In this document: positions 52,441-60,992 of the stretch, piece by piece
Layout: every line of letters starts with the position of its first letter
Position numbering within the stretch: position 1 is the first letter of the stretch
Source of the DNA: Chitinophaga filiformis
Lineage (GTDB): Bacteria > Bacteroidota > Bacteroidia > Chitinophagales > Chitinophagaceae
Length of the DNA: 64,000 nt
Reading direction: 5' to 3'
Assembly (NCBI RefSeq): GCF_021646545.1
Contig: NZ_JAKIRP010000001.1
Location: 1-64,000 of the forward strand
Position numbers and translations under genes: made by a program
The notes under the pieces: model-generated
The model's database searches: none
Told to the model about the DNA's origin: nothing
The model's input: the letters and a program-made list of their open reading frames with translations, nothing else

Positions 52441-54024
52441 ATGTCAATTTCAAGAAGAGCATTCTTATCCCAGACTGGGAAAGTAGCTGCTGCCTACCCC
52501 GCTATGCTGGCACTCGGAATGTTACAAAAAGCACCCGCTCATGCCTTTGACCTGGAGGGAAATGGAAACGGTAAACGTATCATCATCCTCGGTGCAGGAC
52601 TGGCAGGACTGACAGCCGCTTATGAGTTAACAAAGCTTGGATATCAGTGTACCATCTTAGAGGCACGTAACCGGGCAGGCGGAAGATGCTGGAGTATCCG
52701 TAAGGGTACCGTTCATCATGAAACAGATATCACTCCGCAGACAGCCGCTTTCGACAGTGATCAGTATTTCAATGCAGGCCCATCCCGCATTCCGCATCAT
52801 CATGAGCTGACCATGCACTATTGCCGGGAACTCGGCGTACCCATACAGGTATACAATAATGTAAACGAAGCCACCTACTTCTTCAGTGAAGGGAAAGGCC
52901 CTCTTTCTAATAAAAAGATCAGGGCCCGCGAGATCCATAACGACCTGCGTGGCTATACGAGCGAACTGCTGGCCAAAGCAATTGACCAACAAAAGATTGA
53001 TACCGCCCTGACTAAAGAGGATACACAAAAGGTCCTGGAATACCTGAGAGCAGAAGGAGGACTGGATATTGACAAACTATATAAAGCATCAGACAGGCGC
53101 GGTTTTGTTGAAGCCCCCGGCGCTGGCGATAAACCAGGCAAGATAGGCGATCCTCACCGGCTGGCAGACATCATTTCTTCCGGACTGGCAGATCCCGACT
53201 TCTATAACGTGGCGGAGTATACGTATGAGTTACAGATGACTATGTTCCAGGCCATCGGCGGTATGGACAACATTTCAAAGGCCTTTGAACAGCGGGTAGG
53301 CAAGATGATCCGCTTCGGATGTGAGGTAACTGATATTCTCAATCAGCCGGAAGGCGTGAAGATCGTCTATAAAGACAACAAAGGCAGCCACGAACTACAG
53401 GCCGACCTTTGCATCTGTACACTACCACTACCCGTATTGAGCAACATTCAGCACAACTTCTCTTCCGATGTAAGCCGCGCCATTGATCGCGTACCATATA
53501 TGATCACGGGTAAGATCGGTTTACAGTTCAAAAGAAGGTTCTGGGAAGAAGATGAACAGATCTTTGGCGGTATCACGCATACCAACAATGAACTGACGCA
53601 GATCTTCTATCCTTCCTACGACTATCTCAGTAAAAAGGGTATCCTGCTGGGCTACTACAATTTTCATGAGAAAGCGAAACGGACAGGCAATCTAACGCAT
53701 GCGGAACGGGAGAAACTGGCGCTGGAGAAAGGCAGCCTGATACATCCGCAATACATGAAAGAGTTTGAGACCTCTTTCTCTGTCAGCTGGCATAAAACGC
53801 CTTACAGTATGGGAGGATGGGCATTGTATAACGGCGCCAACCGGCAGACACTTTATAAGAGTCTGTTACAAGCAGACAAACAGGTGTACTTCGCGGGTGA
53901 ACATACCACCTACCTCAATGCCTGGATGGCCGGCGCTTTCGAATCGGCAAGAAGAACGGTAGCTGACATTCATGCCAGGGTAACAGATCAACGTATCACT
54001 TATCCTACTGCCACAGGCAGTTAA
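52441..54024 (+). CDS. Tat-exported flavin amine oxidase
   Basis: A 527-residue flavoprotein. It has a twin-arginine signal (SRRAFLS, Arg5-Arg6) and a hydrophobic stretch to AHAFDL. The FAD motif GAGLAG is at 51-56, then EARNRAGGRC. The C-terminal flavin-binding part is WALYNGANRQTLYKSLLQAD followed by YFAGEHTTYLNAWMAGAFES. The family covers L-amino-acid, monoamine and tryptophan oxidases; the substrate is not predicted. It should act in the periplasm, producing an imine/keto product, ammonia and hydrogen peroxide. The next gene encodes a Tat-exported aminotransferase, 36 bp away, so the two probably act on the same amine. Confidence 0.88.
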   Translation: MSISRRAFLSQTGKVAAAYPAMLALGMLQKAPAHAFDLEGNGNGKRIIILGAGLAGLTAAYELTKLGYQCTILEARNRAGGRCWSIRKGTVHHETDITPQTAAFDSDQYFNAGPSRIPHHHELTMHYCRELGVPIQVYNNVNEATYFFSEGKGPLSNKKIRAREIHNDLRGYTSELLAKAIDQQKIDTALTKEDTQKVLEYLRAEGGLDIDKLYKASDRRGFVEAPGAGDKPGKIGDPHRLADIISSGLADPDFYNVAEYTYELQMTMFQAIGGMDNISKAFEQRVGKMIRFGCEVTDILNQPEGVKIVYKDNKGSHELQADLCICTLPLPVLSNIQHNFSSDVSRAIDRVPYMITGKIGLQFKRRFWEEDEQIFGGITHTNNELTQIFYPSYDYLSKKGILLGYYNFHEKAKRTGNLTHAEREKLALEKGSLIHPQYMKEFETSFSVSWHKTPYSMGGWALYNGANRQTLYKSLLQADKQVYFAGEHTTYLNAWMAGAFESARRTVADIHARVTDQRITYPTATGS

Positions 54025-54060
54025 TGCAATAGATATTTTTTACAACCAAAACTAATTGCT

Positions 54061-55242
54061 ATGAGTACCACCAACTCCATGAACAGGCGTGACTGGCTGA
54101 AGACCACGGCCCTGTTTACCGGTGGATTGACAATGCTTCCTCCAGCCCTGAACCGGTTGCAGGCAGCACCTGCCATCCCTGTTGCCAGTAATAGCACGGC
54201 CTATGCCAATGACCTTGCTATCGGCCCAAAACTGCCTGCCAACCTGAAAGCCAGACTGTTTGCCAACGAGAATCCGTTCGGCCCTTCCCCTAATGCCAAA
54301 AAGGCTATTATGGACAGCATGCTGACCAGCTACCAGTATCCCATCAGGTTGATGCCGGAACTGGAAGAAAAGATCTGTGCATATGAGGGCATCACGCCTG
54401 ACATGCTGATGATGAGTTCTGGTTCTTCTCCGCTGCTTTTAGGCACTGCTGTCAGCCTGTGCAGAGACGGTGGCAACATCGTGACAGCCGATCCTACTTA
54501 CGATGACCTTCCGAACCGGTGTGAAAAGGTAAACGCCAAATGGATCAAGGTTCCGCTGACCAAAGAATACACACATGACCTGGATGCGATAGAGAAAGCT
54601 ATCACCCCGGAGACTAAACTGGTGTACATCTGCAATCCCAACAATCCGACAGGTACAATTGTAGATAAAGACAAGCTGAAAGCATTCTGTGAACGCGTAT
54701 CACAGAAAGTGACGGTATTTGTCGATGAGGCTTATATCGATTATCTACCGGATGCTGCTGCCACCACTTTGATCAGTAGTGTGAAGAAAGGACAGAACAT
54801 CATCGTGGCACGTACTTTCTCTAAGGTATACGGACTGGCAGGACTGCGCCTGGGTTATATTGTCGCGCAGCCGGCAACTATTGCAAAACTGCAGCCCCAT
54901 ACATCCTGCAGCTGGGCAGCCCTTTCAGCGCCTGCCATCAGCGGTGCACTGGCCAGTTATCAGGACCAGGCGTATATGCAGGAAATAGTGAAGAAGACAA
55001 CAGAGAGCAAACAGTTCCTGTATGATACACTCAAAGCAGAAGGCTACAGCTACATCCCTTCTTACACCAACTTCGTGATGTTCCCGCTCAAAATGGACGG
55101 GCAACGTTTTGCGGAAGAGATGTTGAAACGGGGCGTAGGATTACGTAACTGGAAAATGAACAATCAGGACTGGTGCAGGATCAGCATCGGACGCATGGAT
55201 GAAATGCAGGCATTTGCGGCTGCATTCAAGGAATTATCTTAA
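54061..55242 (+). CDS. Tat-exported HisC-like class I/II aminotransferase
   Basis: A 393-residue PLP enzyme with an N-terminal Tat-type signal (MNRRDWLKTTALFTGGL, Arg9-Arg10). The PLP lysine is Lys255 in ARTFSKVYGLAGLRLGY. Other family motifs: NENPFGPSPNAKKAI, MMSSGSSPLLL, NPNNPTGT and VDEAYIDYLP. HisC relatives use aromatic or histidinol-phosphate substrates; substrate here unknown. An exported PLP aminotransferase is unusual, since cofactor loading requires folding before export, which is what Tat provides. It lies between the oxidase and the Hint protein. Confidence 0.9.
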   Translation: MSTTNSMNRRDWLKTTALFTGGLTMLPPALNRLQAAPAIPVASNSTAYANDLAIGPKLPANLKARLFANENPFGPSPNAKKAIMDSMLTSYQYPIRLMPELEEKICAYEGITPDMLMMSSGSSPLLLGTAVSLCRDGGNIVTADPTYDDLPNRCEKVNAKWIKVPLTKEYTHDLDAIEKAITPETKLVYICNPNNPTGTIVDKDKLKAFCERVSQKVTVFVDEAYIDYLPDAAATTLISSVKKGQNIIVARTFSKVYGLAGLRLGYIVAQPATIAKLQPHTSCSWAALSAPAISGALASYQDQAYMQEIVKKTTESKQFLYDTLKAEGYSYIPSYTNFVMFPLKMDGQRFAEEMLKRGVGLRNWKMNNQDWCRISIGRMDEMQAFAAAFKELS

Positions 55243-55254
55243 TTAACAGACTGT

Positions 55255-56238
55255 ATGAAAAAATATCTGCTGACATTATTACTTGCTGTTTGCATATTGC
55301 AGGCGATGGCACAATCACGCCCCATCACGACTGCTGAATATGTGAAAGCCAAAACCTTTACGGTAAAAGACCTGGACAATGATACCTATGTAAAGTTCAA
55401 CAATGCCTATATACTGGACCGCTATGAGATGCGGAAGCCCTATTTCATTACGGGTGATGACGGTCAGAAAAAAAGAATAGACCTCTACCGCCTGGTAGCG
55501 AAAGACAGTATGCAGGACATTGCTACCATGATCTTTTACACGAACGAAAGCGGCAAGCTGTATACAGCCGTGATGCCGCTGTTCAACAGCAATGCTGATA
55601 TCTGGAACCAATACTTTGAGGATATTCACGCCATTGACAAAGTGGAGAAGAACTTCGTACTGAAACTGTCTTATGTATTATCTAAAGAGTTCAGTTATCA
55701 GTTATACAAGGCCATGAACGCAGGCAAGGATGTGAAAGAAGAAGCCGGCACTTATGGTACGGATATCTGTTTTCCTGGCGACCAGCTGGTGACACTGGCC
55801 AATGGCACGCAGAAAGAACTGCGTGATATCCATCCGGGAGATGAGATCATCAGTCCCGATGCGGCAACGCACCAGACCAGCACCATTCGCGTAAAAGAGC
55901 TGGTAAAGCATACTGCTGAAAACTATGCCATCACTCGCTTGCTGGTCATGCATGCCACAGAACAGGAAGAGGCAGGTATACATGTGGTGACCTTGTCAGG
56001 CAAGGTATTGCAGGCAACACCTAATCATCCCGTACTGACCATTGCAGGTAAAAAGCAGATGGGAGCTGTAACAACGGGCGATCAGCTGCTTTGCATGGAT
56101 GAACACACCAAAACACTCGTCACATATACCGTTGTAAATAAGACCGAAGCCGCCGGAGGCAAGCAGGCTGTTTACAACATCGTAGCAGAAGGGGGAGATG
56201 CCTTTATGATGAACAACATCATGGTGCTACAGAAATAG
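55255..56238 (+). CDS. Secreted protein with C-terminal Hint (intein/Hedgehog-like) domain
   Basis: A 327-residue protein: signal peptide (MKKYLLTLLLAVCILQAMAQ), an N-terminal domain of about 150 residues with no family I know, then a Hint domain from Cys172 (CFPGDQLVTLANG, DIHPGDEII). The TxxH motif is T255-PNH258 in QATPNHPVLTIAG. The end (VYNIVAEGGDAFMMNNIMVL) lacks the terminal His-Asn pair of splicing inteins, so N-terminal cleavage at Cys172, as in Hedgehog and BIL-type domains, is the expected reaction. This would release the N-terminal domain, possibly with a nucleophile attached. It starts 12 bp after the aminotransferase stop, so it is in the same operon. Confidence 0.82.
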   Translation: MKKYLLTLLLAVCILQAMAQSRPITTAEYVKAKTFTVKDLDNDTYVKFNNAYILDRYEMRKPYFITGDDGQKKRIDLYRLVAKDSMQDIATMIFYTNESGKLYTAVMPLFNSNADIWNQYFEDIHAIDKVEKNFVLKLSYVLSKEFSYQLYKAMNAGKDVKEEAGTYGTDICFPGDQLVTLANGTQKELRDIHPGDEIISPDAATHQTSTIRVKELVKHTAENYAITRLLVMHATEQEEAGIHVVTLSGKVLQATPNHPVLTIAGKKQMGAVTTGDQLLCMDEHTKTLVTYTVVNKTEAAGGKQAVYNIVAEGGDAFMMNNIMVLQK

Positions 56239-56297
56239 AAGAGATGTAGTAAAATAAACGGCGTCCCCTGGAAGCATATAAAAGATACCTGATGAAG

Positions 56298-56334
56298 AGA
56301 GCCCGTCCGCCAGAAGGCAAGACGGGCTCTTTTT
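56298..56334 (+). terminator. Intrinsic terminator of the oxidase operon
   Basis: AGAGCCCGTC (56298-56307) pairs with GACGGGCTCT (56321-56330), followed by TTTT. It lies between the convergent Hint and EF-G genes. Confidence 0.88.
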
Positions 56335-56335
56335 G

Positions 56336-58414
56336 TTAGTGTTCCACCAGCACTTTACTGGCAACGTTATTAGGCACCAGTTGATAATCCTGGAACGTGA
56401 CAGATGCAGCAGCTCTTCCTGAAGAAAGGGTGCGCAACGTGGTCACATATCCAAACAGATCAGACAAGGGCACCTCTGCCTTGATATACTGGGCACTCGC
56501 CTTCATTTCCATTCCTTTGATCACACCGCGACGCCTGTTGAGGTCTCCGGTAATAGCGCCGGTATGTTCTTCCGGCAGGGTCACTTCCACACTCATGAAA
56601 GGTTCCAGTAAGCGGGGCGCCGCTTTCGCAGCTGCTACACGGAAGCCCATTAAGGCTGCATGTTCAAAGTCCAGCGCATGAGAGTCTTTTTCATGGATGT
56701 CGCCATCCAGTAAACGCACCCGCATGGATTGTACAGGATAACCCGCCAGCACACCGTTCTGCATCGCTTCTTCAAAACCTTTCTTCACAGCAGGAATGAA
56801 CTCGCGGGGAATAGCACCACCGGTAACCTCATTCACAAACTCCAGCCCTGGCTGTCCATCTTCACGTGGCGACAGTTCAAACACGATCTCAGCAAAGTTG
56901 CCCGAGCCACCATTCTGTTTCTTATACACTTCTTTGTGTTGCACAGCTTTGGTGAACACTTCTTTGTAAGCGATCTGTGGTTGTCCTTTATTGACCTCCA
57001 GCTGATAATTGGTGGCCAGTTTTTCCAGCACCACTTCCAGATGTAATTCACCCATTCCCTTGAGGATAGTCTGACCGGAAGCCGCATCCACTGTTACGGA
57101 CAAGGTAGGATCTTCTTCCACCAACTTAGCAAGTGCTTCACCCAGCCTGTTCACATCTTTAGCCACCTTCGCCTCGATAGCATAACCCATCATCGGTTCA
57201 GGGAAGCTGATCTTCTCCAGCAACACCGGTCTGTCAGCATCAGACAGGGTATCGCCGGTACGCACATCCTTCAATCCAACTACGGCACCAATATCGCCGG
57301 CACTGATCACATCTGCAGTTTCATACTTGTCAGACATGATACGCATCAGACGACTGATACGCACTTTCTTGCCCGTGCGGCTGTTCCATACGGCATCACC
57401 CGTACGTAAAGTACCGGCATACACTCTCACAAACGTCAGCTTACCGGCATAATCATCAGAGATGATCTTGAAGGCCAGCGCAGCAAACGGACTTTCTTCC
57501 GTAGTGGCGATCTGCAGACTTTCATCTGTTTCCTGACTGGTTGCATGTATTTCGGGCACATCAGCCGGAGCAGGTAGGTAACGCACCACAGCATCCAGCA
57601 ATGGCTGTACACCCTTATTGCGATAGGCGGCGCCTGCCAGTACAGGGATGACCTGCATCTGTAAGGTGGCACTGCGCAAGGCACGATAGATATCTTCTGC
57701 AGATACTGTAGCGGGATCAGTGGTGTAGCTTTCAAAAATGCGCTCATCATATAATGAGAGTTCTTCCAGCAAATTAACACGCGCCTGTTCCGCTTCGGTC
57801 AGCATGTCGGCAGGAATATCGGTGACAATGTATGTTTTACCATCCTGACTATCCCATACATAAGCTTTCATGGTGAGAAGGTCAATGACACCGGAGAAAG
57901 CATCTTCCGCGCCAATCGGCAATTGTACTGGCACCGCATTGGTATGTAACACATCACGGATCTCTTTCACCACACGACGGAAGTCAGCACCCTGCCTGTC
58001 CATCTTATTGATCATCACAATACGTGGCACATGATAACGGTTAGCCTGCAGCCACACTGTTTCCGACTGCGGCTGTACACCCGACTTCGCACAAAACACG
58101 GCGATGGCGCCATCCAGCACACGCAGGGAACGTTCCACTTCGGCAGTGAAATCAACGTGGCCTGGAGTATCTATAATATTCACCTGGTATTTATTACCAT
58201 CAAGTTGCCACCAGGTAGTGATGGCTGCAGAAGAAATGGTGATACCACGTTTTTCTTCCTGCGGATCACTATCCATGACGGTGTTTCCTTCATCAACACT
58301 ACCTAACTTGTGTGTAAGCCCTGTATAATAAAGCATGCGTTCTGTAACGGTTGTTTTACCGGCATCCACATGCGCCATGATCCCTATATTTCTGAATAGT
58401 TCCTGTCGTTTCAT
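56336..58414 (-). CDS. fusA: Elongation factor G
   Basis: A 692-residue translational GTPase. G1 is AHVDAGKTT, switch I has [10 protein letters not shown]3 is DTPGH and G4 is NKMD. The C-terminal domain reads [23 protein letters not shown] moves tRNAs and mRNA through the ribosome. The gene is isolated, not in a ribosomal protein/str operon, so it may be a second EF-G of the organism. The leader contains a strong intrinsic terminator just before the start codon, see 58426-58500. The start is the ATG at 58414 ([15 protein letters not shown]), the usual N-terminus. Confidence 0.96.
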   Translation of the reverse strand: MKRQELFRNIGIMAHVDAGKTTVTERMLYYTGLTHKLGSVDEGNTVMDSDPQEEKRGITISSAAITTWWQLDGNKYQVNIIDTPGHVDFTAEVERSLRVLDGAIAVFCAKSGVQPQSETVWLQANRYHVPRIVMINKMDRQGADFRRVVKEIRDVLHTNAVPVQLPIGAEDAFSGVIDLLTMKAYVWDSQDGKTYIVTDIPADMLTEAEQARVNLLEELSLYDERIFESYTTDPATVSAEDIYRALRSATLQMQVIPVLAGAAYRNKGVQPLLDAVVRYLPAPADVPEIHATSQETDESLQIATTEESPFAALAFKIISDDYAGKLTFVRVYAGTLRTGDAVWNSRTGKKVRISRLMRIMSDKYETADVISAGDIGAVVGLKDVRTGDTLSDADRPVLLEKISFPEPMMGYAIEAKVAKDVNRLGEALAKLVEEDPTLSVTVDAASGQTILKGMGELHLEVVLEKLATNYQLEVNKGQPQIAYKEVFTKAVQHKEVYKKQNGGSGNFAEIVFELSPREDGQPGLEFVNEVTGGAIPREFIPAVKKGFEEAMQNGVLAGYPVQSMRVRLLDGDIHEKDSHALDFEHAALMGFRVAAAKAAPRLLEPFMSVEVTLPEEHTGAITGDLNRRRGVIKGMEMKASAQYIKAEVPLSDLFGYVTTLRTLSSGRAAASVTFQDYQLVPNNVASKVLVEH

Positions 58415-58425
58415 TTCTAATGATT

Positions 58426-58500
58426 TTAAAGCAATAAAAAAGCCTTCCGCTCTGGTAACGGAAGGCTTGCTGCAATATGCATAGCACTATACGTTACCGG
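58426..58500 (-). promoter_or_regulatory. Attenuator-like leader of EF-G with possible leader peptide
   Basis: On the minus strand, AAGCCTTCCG (58468-58459) pairs with CGGAAGGCTT (58449-58440), followed by a T-run: a full intrinsic terminator ending about 20 bases before the EF-G start. Upstream GGTAACG (58498-58492) can pair with CGTTACC (58460-58454), which covers the terminator loop and two stem bases, a possible antiterminator. A frame of 18 codons (58482 to 58426, beginning [12 protein letters not shown]) spans the terminator. A second upstream frame begins MIAIIKTLTIFF. Conditional readthrough is inferred. Confidence 0.55.
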
Positions 58501-58683
58501 ACTTGCCGTGTAAAGAATATTGTCAATGTTTTGATAATAGCTATCATATTGCGTGTTATAAATGTTGTTATTGAAAATAGAATATTGTCTAGTTAATGGA
58601 TACACGTACCCCGTGTAGCAGTTTTATGTAACTGCTATTAACATACAACTAAACGTAAATTGGCTGAAGAAGCAGGGGGAGAC

Positions 58684-58715
58684 AAATAAAAAGGCCCCTT
58701 CGGATGAAGAGGCCT
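58684..58715 (-). terminator. Terminator of the 42-codon gene
   Basis: AGGCCTCTT (58715-58707) pairs with AAGGGGCCT (58700-58692), one G-U pair, followed by TTTTTATTT on the minus strand. Confidence 0.8.
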
Positions 58716-58739
58716 CTGAAGAATATTCAGACACAATAA

Positions 58740-58868
58740 TTAACCTCTCATATCCGGGCAAGGATCTGCCTCCCCGTCCTTAATTAAGACAATGCAGGTG
58801 CTTGCAATTACTGCCCTGATAGCAGCACTTGCGTTGAACGCTGATTGATATGAAAGAATGTTTGTCAT
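58740..58868 (-). CDS. Small protein of 42 residues, own promoter and terminator
   Basis: A frame from the ATG at 58868 to the TAA at 58740. The product starts MTNILSYQSAFNASAAIRAV, has a hydrophobic stretch ending in IASTCIVLIK and an acidic tail with DPCPDMRG; cysteines are at 29 and 38. A consensus promoter (58897-58929) lies 28 bases upstream and an intrinsic terminator 24 bases downstream, so the unit is complete. I do not recognise it. Possibilities are a small membrane-associated peptide, a modified-peptide precursor, or a small RNA with an incidental frame. Confidence 0.5.
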   Translation of the reverse strand: MTNILSYQSAFNASAAIRAVIASTCIVLIKDGEADPCPDMRG

Positions 58869-58896
58869 TGTGATTAATGCTTTTAAAATTCGTGCA

Positions 58897-58929
58897 CAAA
58901 TGTACGAAGAATTTCGATATAAAAAACAA
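58897..58929 (-). promoter_or_regulatory. Bacteroidota promoter of the 42-codon gene
   Basis: On the minus strand TTG (58929-58927) and TACATTTG (58904-58897) match -33 TTG and -7 TAnnTTTG, with 22 bases between them. Confidence 0.6.
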
Positions 58930-58954
58930 GTGCATGCAGAGGCGATGGTTTCAA

Positions 58955-59698
58955 CTACAACTGTAATTGACCGTCAACAATATTCAACTGTCTGTCCTTT
59001 TCACTATTGATGATCCATGCACCCAGATTAAACCAGGCAGCACATTCATCCAATATCCAGGCGTCTGAGCTACACACTATTTTATCACCTGCTATCAGCA
59101 ATTTATCAGGTGAATTATCAAGATGGATTTCCCAGGGGAATTGATGTTTTTCTGACAGTTCATAACAAAAGCCTTTCAACTTTCCACTGTTAGAAACAGG
59201 AGCATCGAAGATCCAGATCACTTTTTCTACTTCGAGTTTGCGTAACATCTCGCCTATCAATACCAGCACATCACCGGTTTGATTGATCATTTTATAGGTT
59301 CCATGGACCGATGAGATATCGCGGTAACATCCATCCAAACCTTTAAATACAAAACCGCCGGAATAAAGTGTTTCTAACAGGATCAACAGATTGAATCCAT
59401 CAATATAAATGGTGTTGTTTCTTAATTGATCGGCATGCAGTTCTTTCTTTTTTCTGATCTGTAGTTGCTGTTCGGAACAACACATGCCCTGCAGTGCCAG
59501 CAACTGGCGTTTGATCAGATTATATCTGTTGCCAACGAGAGAGATGGATGCTTTTAACGGATAATCCCTGCTGAGTAGATAATACATATCTTCCAGCCCC
59601 TGCCGTAGTTGCTCCTTTACGATCGGATTACCGAATAGTGTATTGTCTTCCGGATGTTTATCCTGATTCCTTTCAGTTTGTAGTGCATTATCGTCCAT
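58955..59698 (-). CDS. DUF434-family protein
   Basis: A 247-residue cytoplasmic protein. Landmarks: GLEDMYYLLSRDYPLKASIS, LVGNRYNLIKRQLLAL, NTIYIDGFNLLILLETLYSG, FVFKGLDGCYRDISSVHGTY and later VIWIFDAPVSNSGKLKGF. These match the DUF434/DUF5616 family, an uncharacterised group with a PIN- or nuclease-like core of Asp residues (IDGFN, IFDAP). Function not known. It is followed 27 bases later by the small-gene promoter and preceded by the AlkB-like gene, 63 bp upstream on the same strand. Confidence 0.8.
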   Translation of the reverse strand: MDDNALQTERNQDKHPEDNTLFGNPIVKEQLRQGLEDMYYLLSRDYPLKASISLVGNRYNLIKRQLLALQGMCCSEQQLQIRKKKELHADQLRNNTIYIDGFNLLILLETLYSGGFVFKGLDGCYRDISSVHGTYKMINQTGDVLVLIGEMLRKLEVEKVIWIFDAPVSNSGKLKGFCYELSEKHQFPWEIHLDNSPDKLLIAGDKIVCSSDAWILDECAAWFNLGAWIINSEKDRQLNIVDGQLQL

Positions 59699-59761
59699 AG
59701 CAGGGAGTAATAATTTTCGGCGCCAGATACGGCATTTTTCTCAAATTTAGGACCTGCGCAG

Positions 59762-60385
59762 TTAACTAACGTAATAAACAGGTTTTCCAGGCTCAGATAT
59801 ACGGAAGGTGAGGTTGATACGAGCCCCGATCTTTCTGGAAGTTTTAGGAATATGATGTTCGTAAAGGTCCTGCATGGTTTCTCCCATCAGCAGGAAGCTG
59901 CCATGTGTTAAGGGAATGTCCAGGAGGGAAGTACCTACGTGGTTCTTTGGTCTAACCTTAAACAACCTGGTTTCCCCGAAGGTAACAGAAGCGATAGGGT
60001 GATGCCGGCCATCCTTCGGTAAAGTATCGCTGTGCCAGGAGACGGAGTCATTCCCATCCCGATAGTAGTTGAGCAATATCCGGTCAAATTGGATGCCGCA
60101 CTCTGCCTCAACTCTGGCTTTGATAGCCAGGAGCTCGGGCGTCCATTCGAAGCCATTTGTGCCTCCGTAATAGGCGGTTAAACGGGGATCCGGCAGGATC
60201 CTGTCATACATTTTCCGGGTTCGCTGCTGCCAGGGGGTGGTGTCTTTGAATATTTTGAAGTATCTATCTGATTCTTCCTTAGTGAAAAACTGCTCCCAAA
60301 GCCTCAATTCTGCACCGGGTAGCTGGAAGTCTACGAAACGCCTTTTCCCCTCATCAAACAGTTCACAATCATCAAAAAGTTGCAT
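59762..60385 (-). CDS. AlkB-like 2-oxoglutarate/Fe(II) dioxygenase
   Basis: A 207-residue protein of the usual AlkB length. The iron ligands are His118 and Asp120 in SWHSDTLP and a second His in YEHHIPKTSRK. Arginines for 2-oxoglutarate and substrate lie in RKIGARINLTFR. Other landmarks: LLNYYRDGNDSV and GSFLLMGETMQ. AlkB proteins remove methyl and other alkyl groups from DNA or RNA bases, so it may repair alkylated nucleic acid. Not in an obvious Ada operon. Confidence 0.93.
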   Translation of the reverse strand: MQLFDDCELFDEGKRRFVDFQLPGAELRLWEQFFTKEESDRYFKIFKDTTPWQQRTRKMYDRILPDPRLTAYYGGTNGFEWTPELLAIKARVEAECGIQFDRILLNYYRDGNDSVSWHSDTLPKDGRHHPIASVTFGETRLFKVRPKNHVGTSLLDIPLTHGSFLLMGETMQDLYEHHIPKTSRKIGARINLTFRISEPGKPVYYVS

Positions 60386-60868
60386 AGGGTACGAAGGTAG
60401 GAATTAAGACCGAAATACTAAAATTTTTAGCATTTCAATATCAAGGCACTTGAAATAAGCCCGCTTTTATGCCAGTTTGGCACTACTTGCCTGGCCGTCG
60501 CTTCGCCGTCCGAGATTCGTTGCTTGTTCGTCCCTTGTTCGTCCACCGATATTGGCCGGGAATGTGTCAAAAAGGCTCTTCATAACAGCATGAACCGGCT
60601 GATAAGCGGTTATCAGGTGGAATCCCTGGCTGCGTTCTTTGAAGTTTTTTGCTATTGGGCATTTTGAAGGCGTGTTGGGCTTTCTTTATCTATTAAACCC
60701 CTGGTAGATCGCATCAGCATACTTCAAACAACGGAGGCCAGGGATTTCCACCTGACACCGCCGGTTCCTTTAGTTCTTCCACTTAATTCGTTGAGGTACT
60801 ATCCGGGCGCTGGCAAAGTAAAATACCAATTTTGCACACTGCAACCTCATATCATACATTGCTGACAC
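60386..60868. other. Intergenic region with repeats
   Basis: It contains two tandem CTTGTTCGTC-type words (about 60522-60542) and a large imperfect inverted repeat (60593-60766), listed separately. No gene is seen. Confidence 0.65.
60593..60766. repeat. Large imperfect inverted repeat
   Basis: TCAGGTGGAATCCCTGGC onward (60613-60645) pairs imperfectly with 60721-60755, flanked by AACCGGC/GCCGGTT (60593-60599 and 60760-60766). The central loop is about 75 bases. It could be a small non-autonomous mobile element or a structured RNA. Confidence 0.7.
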
Positions 60869-60976
60869 CTAATTCTCCTCCTCCCTATGCCTTTTTTGCT
60901 TCTTGAGCTTAGTGCGTGCATCCCATATGACCAAGACAATGATGGCAATAATTAAGATGACCATTTTTATATCCAT
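60869..60976 (-). CDS. Small single-helix membrane protein (35 residues)
   Basis: A frame from the ATG at 60976 to the TAG at 60869. The product is MDIKMVILIIAIIVLVIWDA followed by a very basic, then acidic tail (TKLKKQKRHREEEN). One transmembrane helix with a charged cytoplasmic end is typical of real small membrane proteins. It begins 16 bases after the alginate-lyase-family gene stop on the same strand and may be cotranscribed. Family not recognised. Confidence 0.45.
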   Translation of the reverse strand: MDIKMVILIIAIIVLVIWDARTKLKKQKRHREEEN

Positions 60977-60992
60977 GTTCCTTGCTATTACG

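Larger units (their letters stand above)
58415..58954. other. 540-bp region between EF-G and the DUF434 gene
   Basis: Reading the minus strand, this gap contains in order: a promoter and a 42-codon gene, its terminator, then the EF-G leader with its attenuator-like structure. All are listed separately. Confidence 0.75.
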
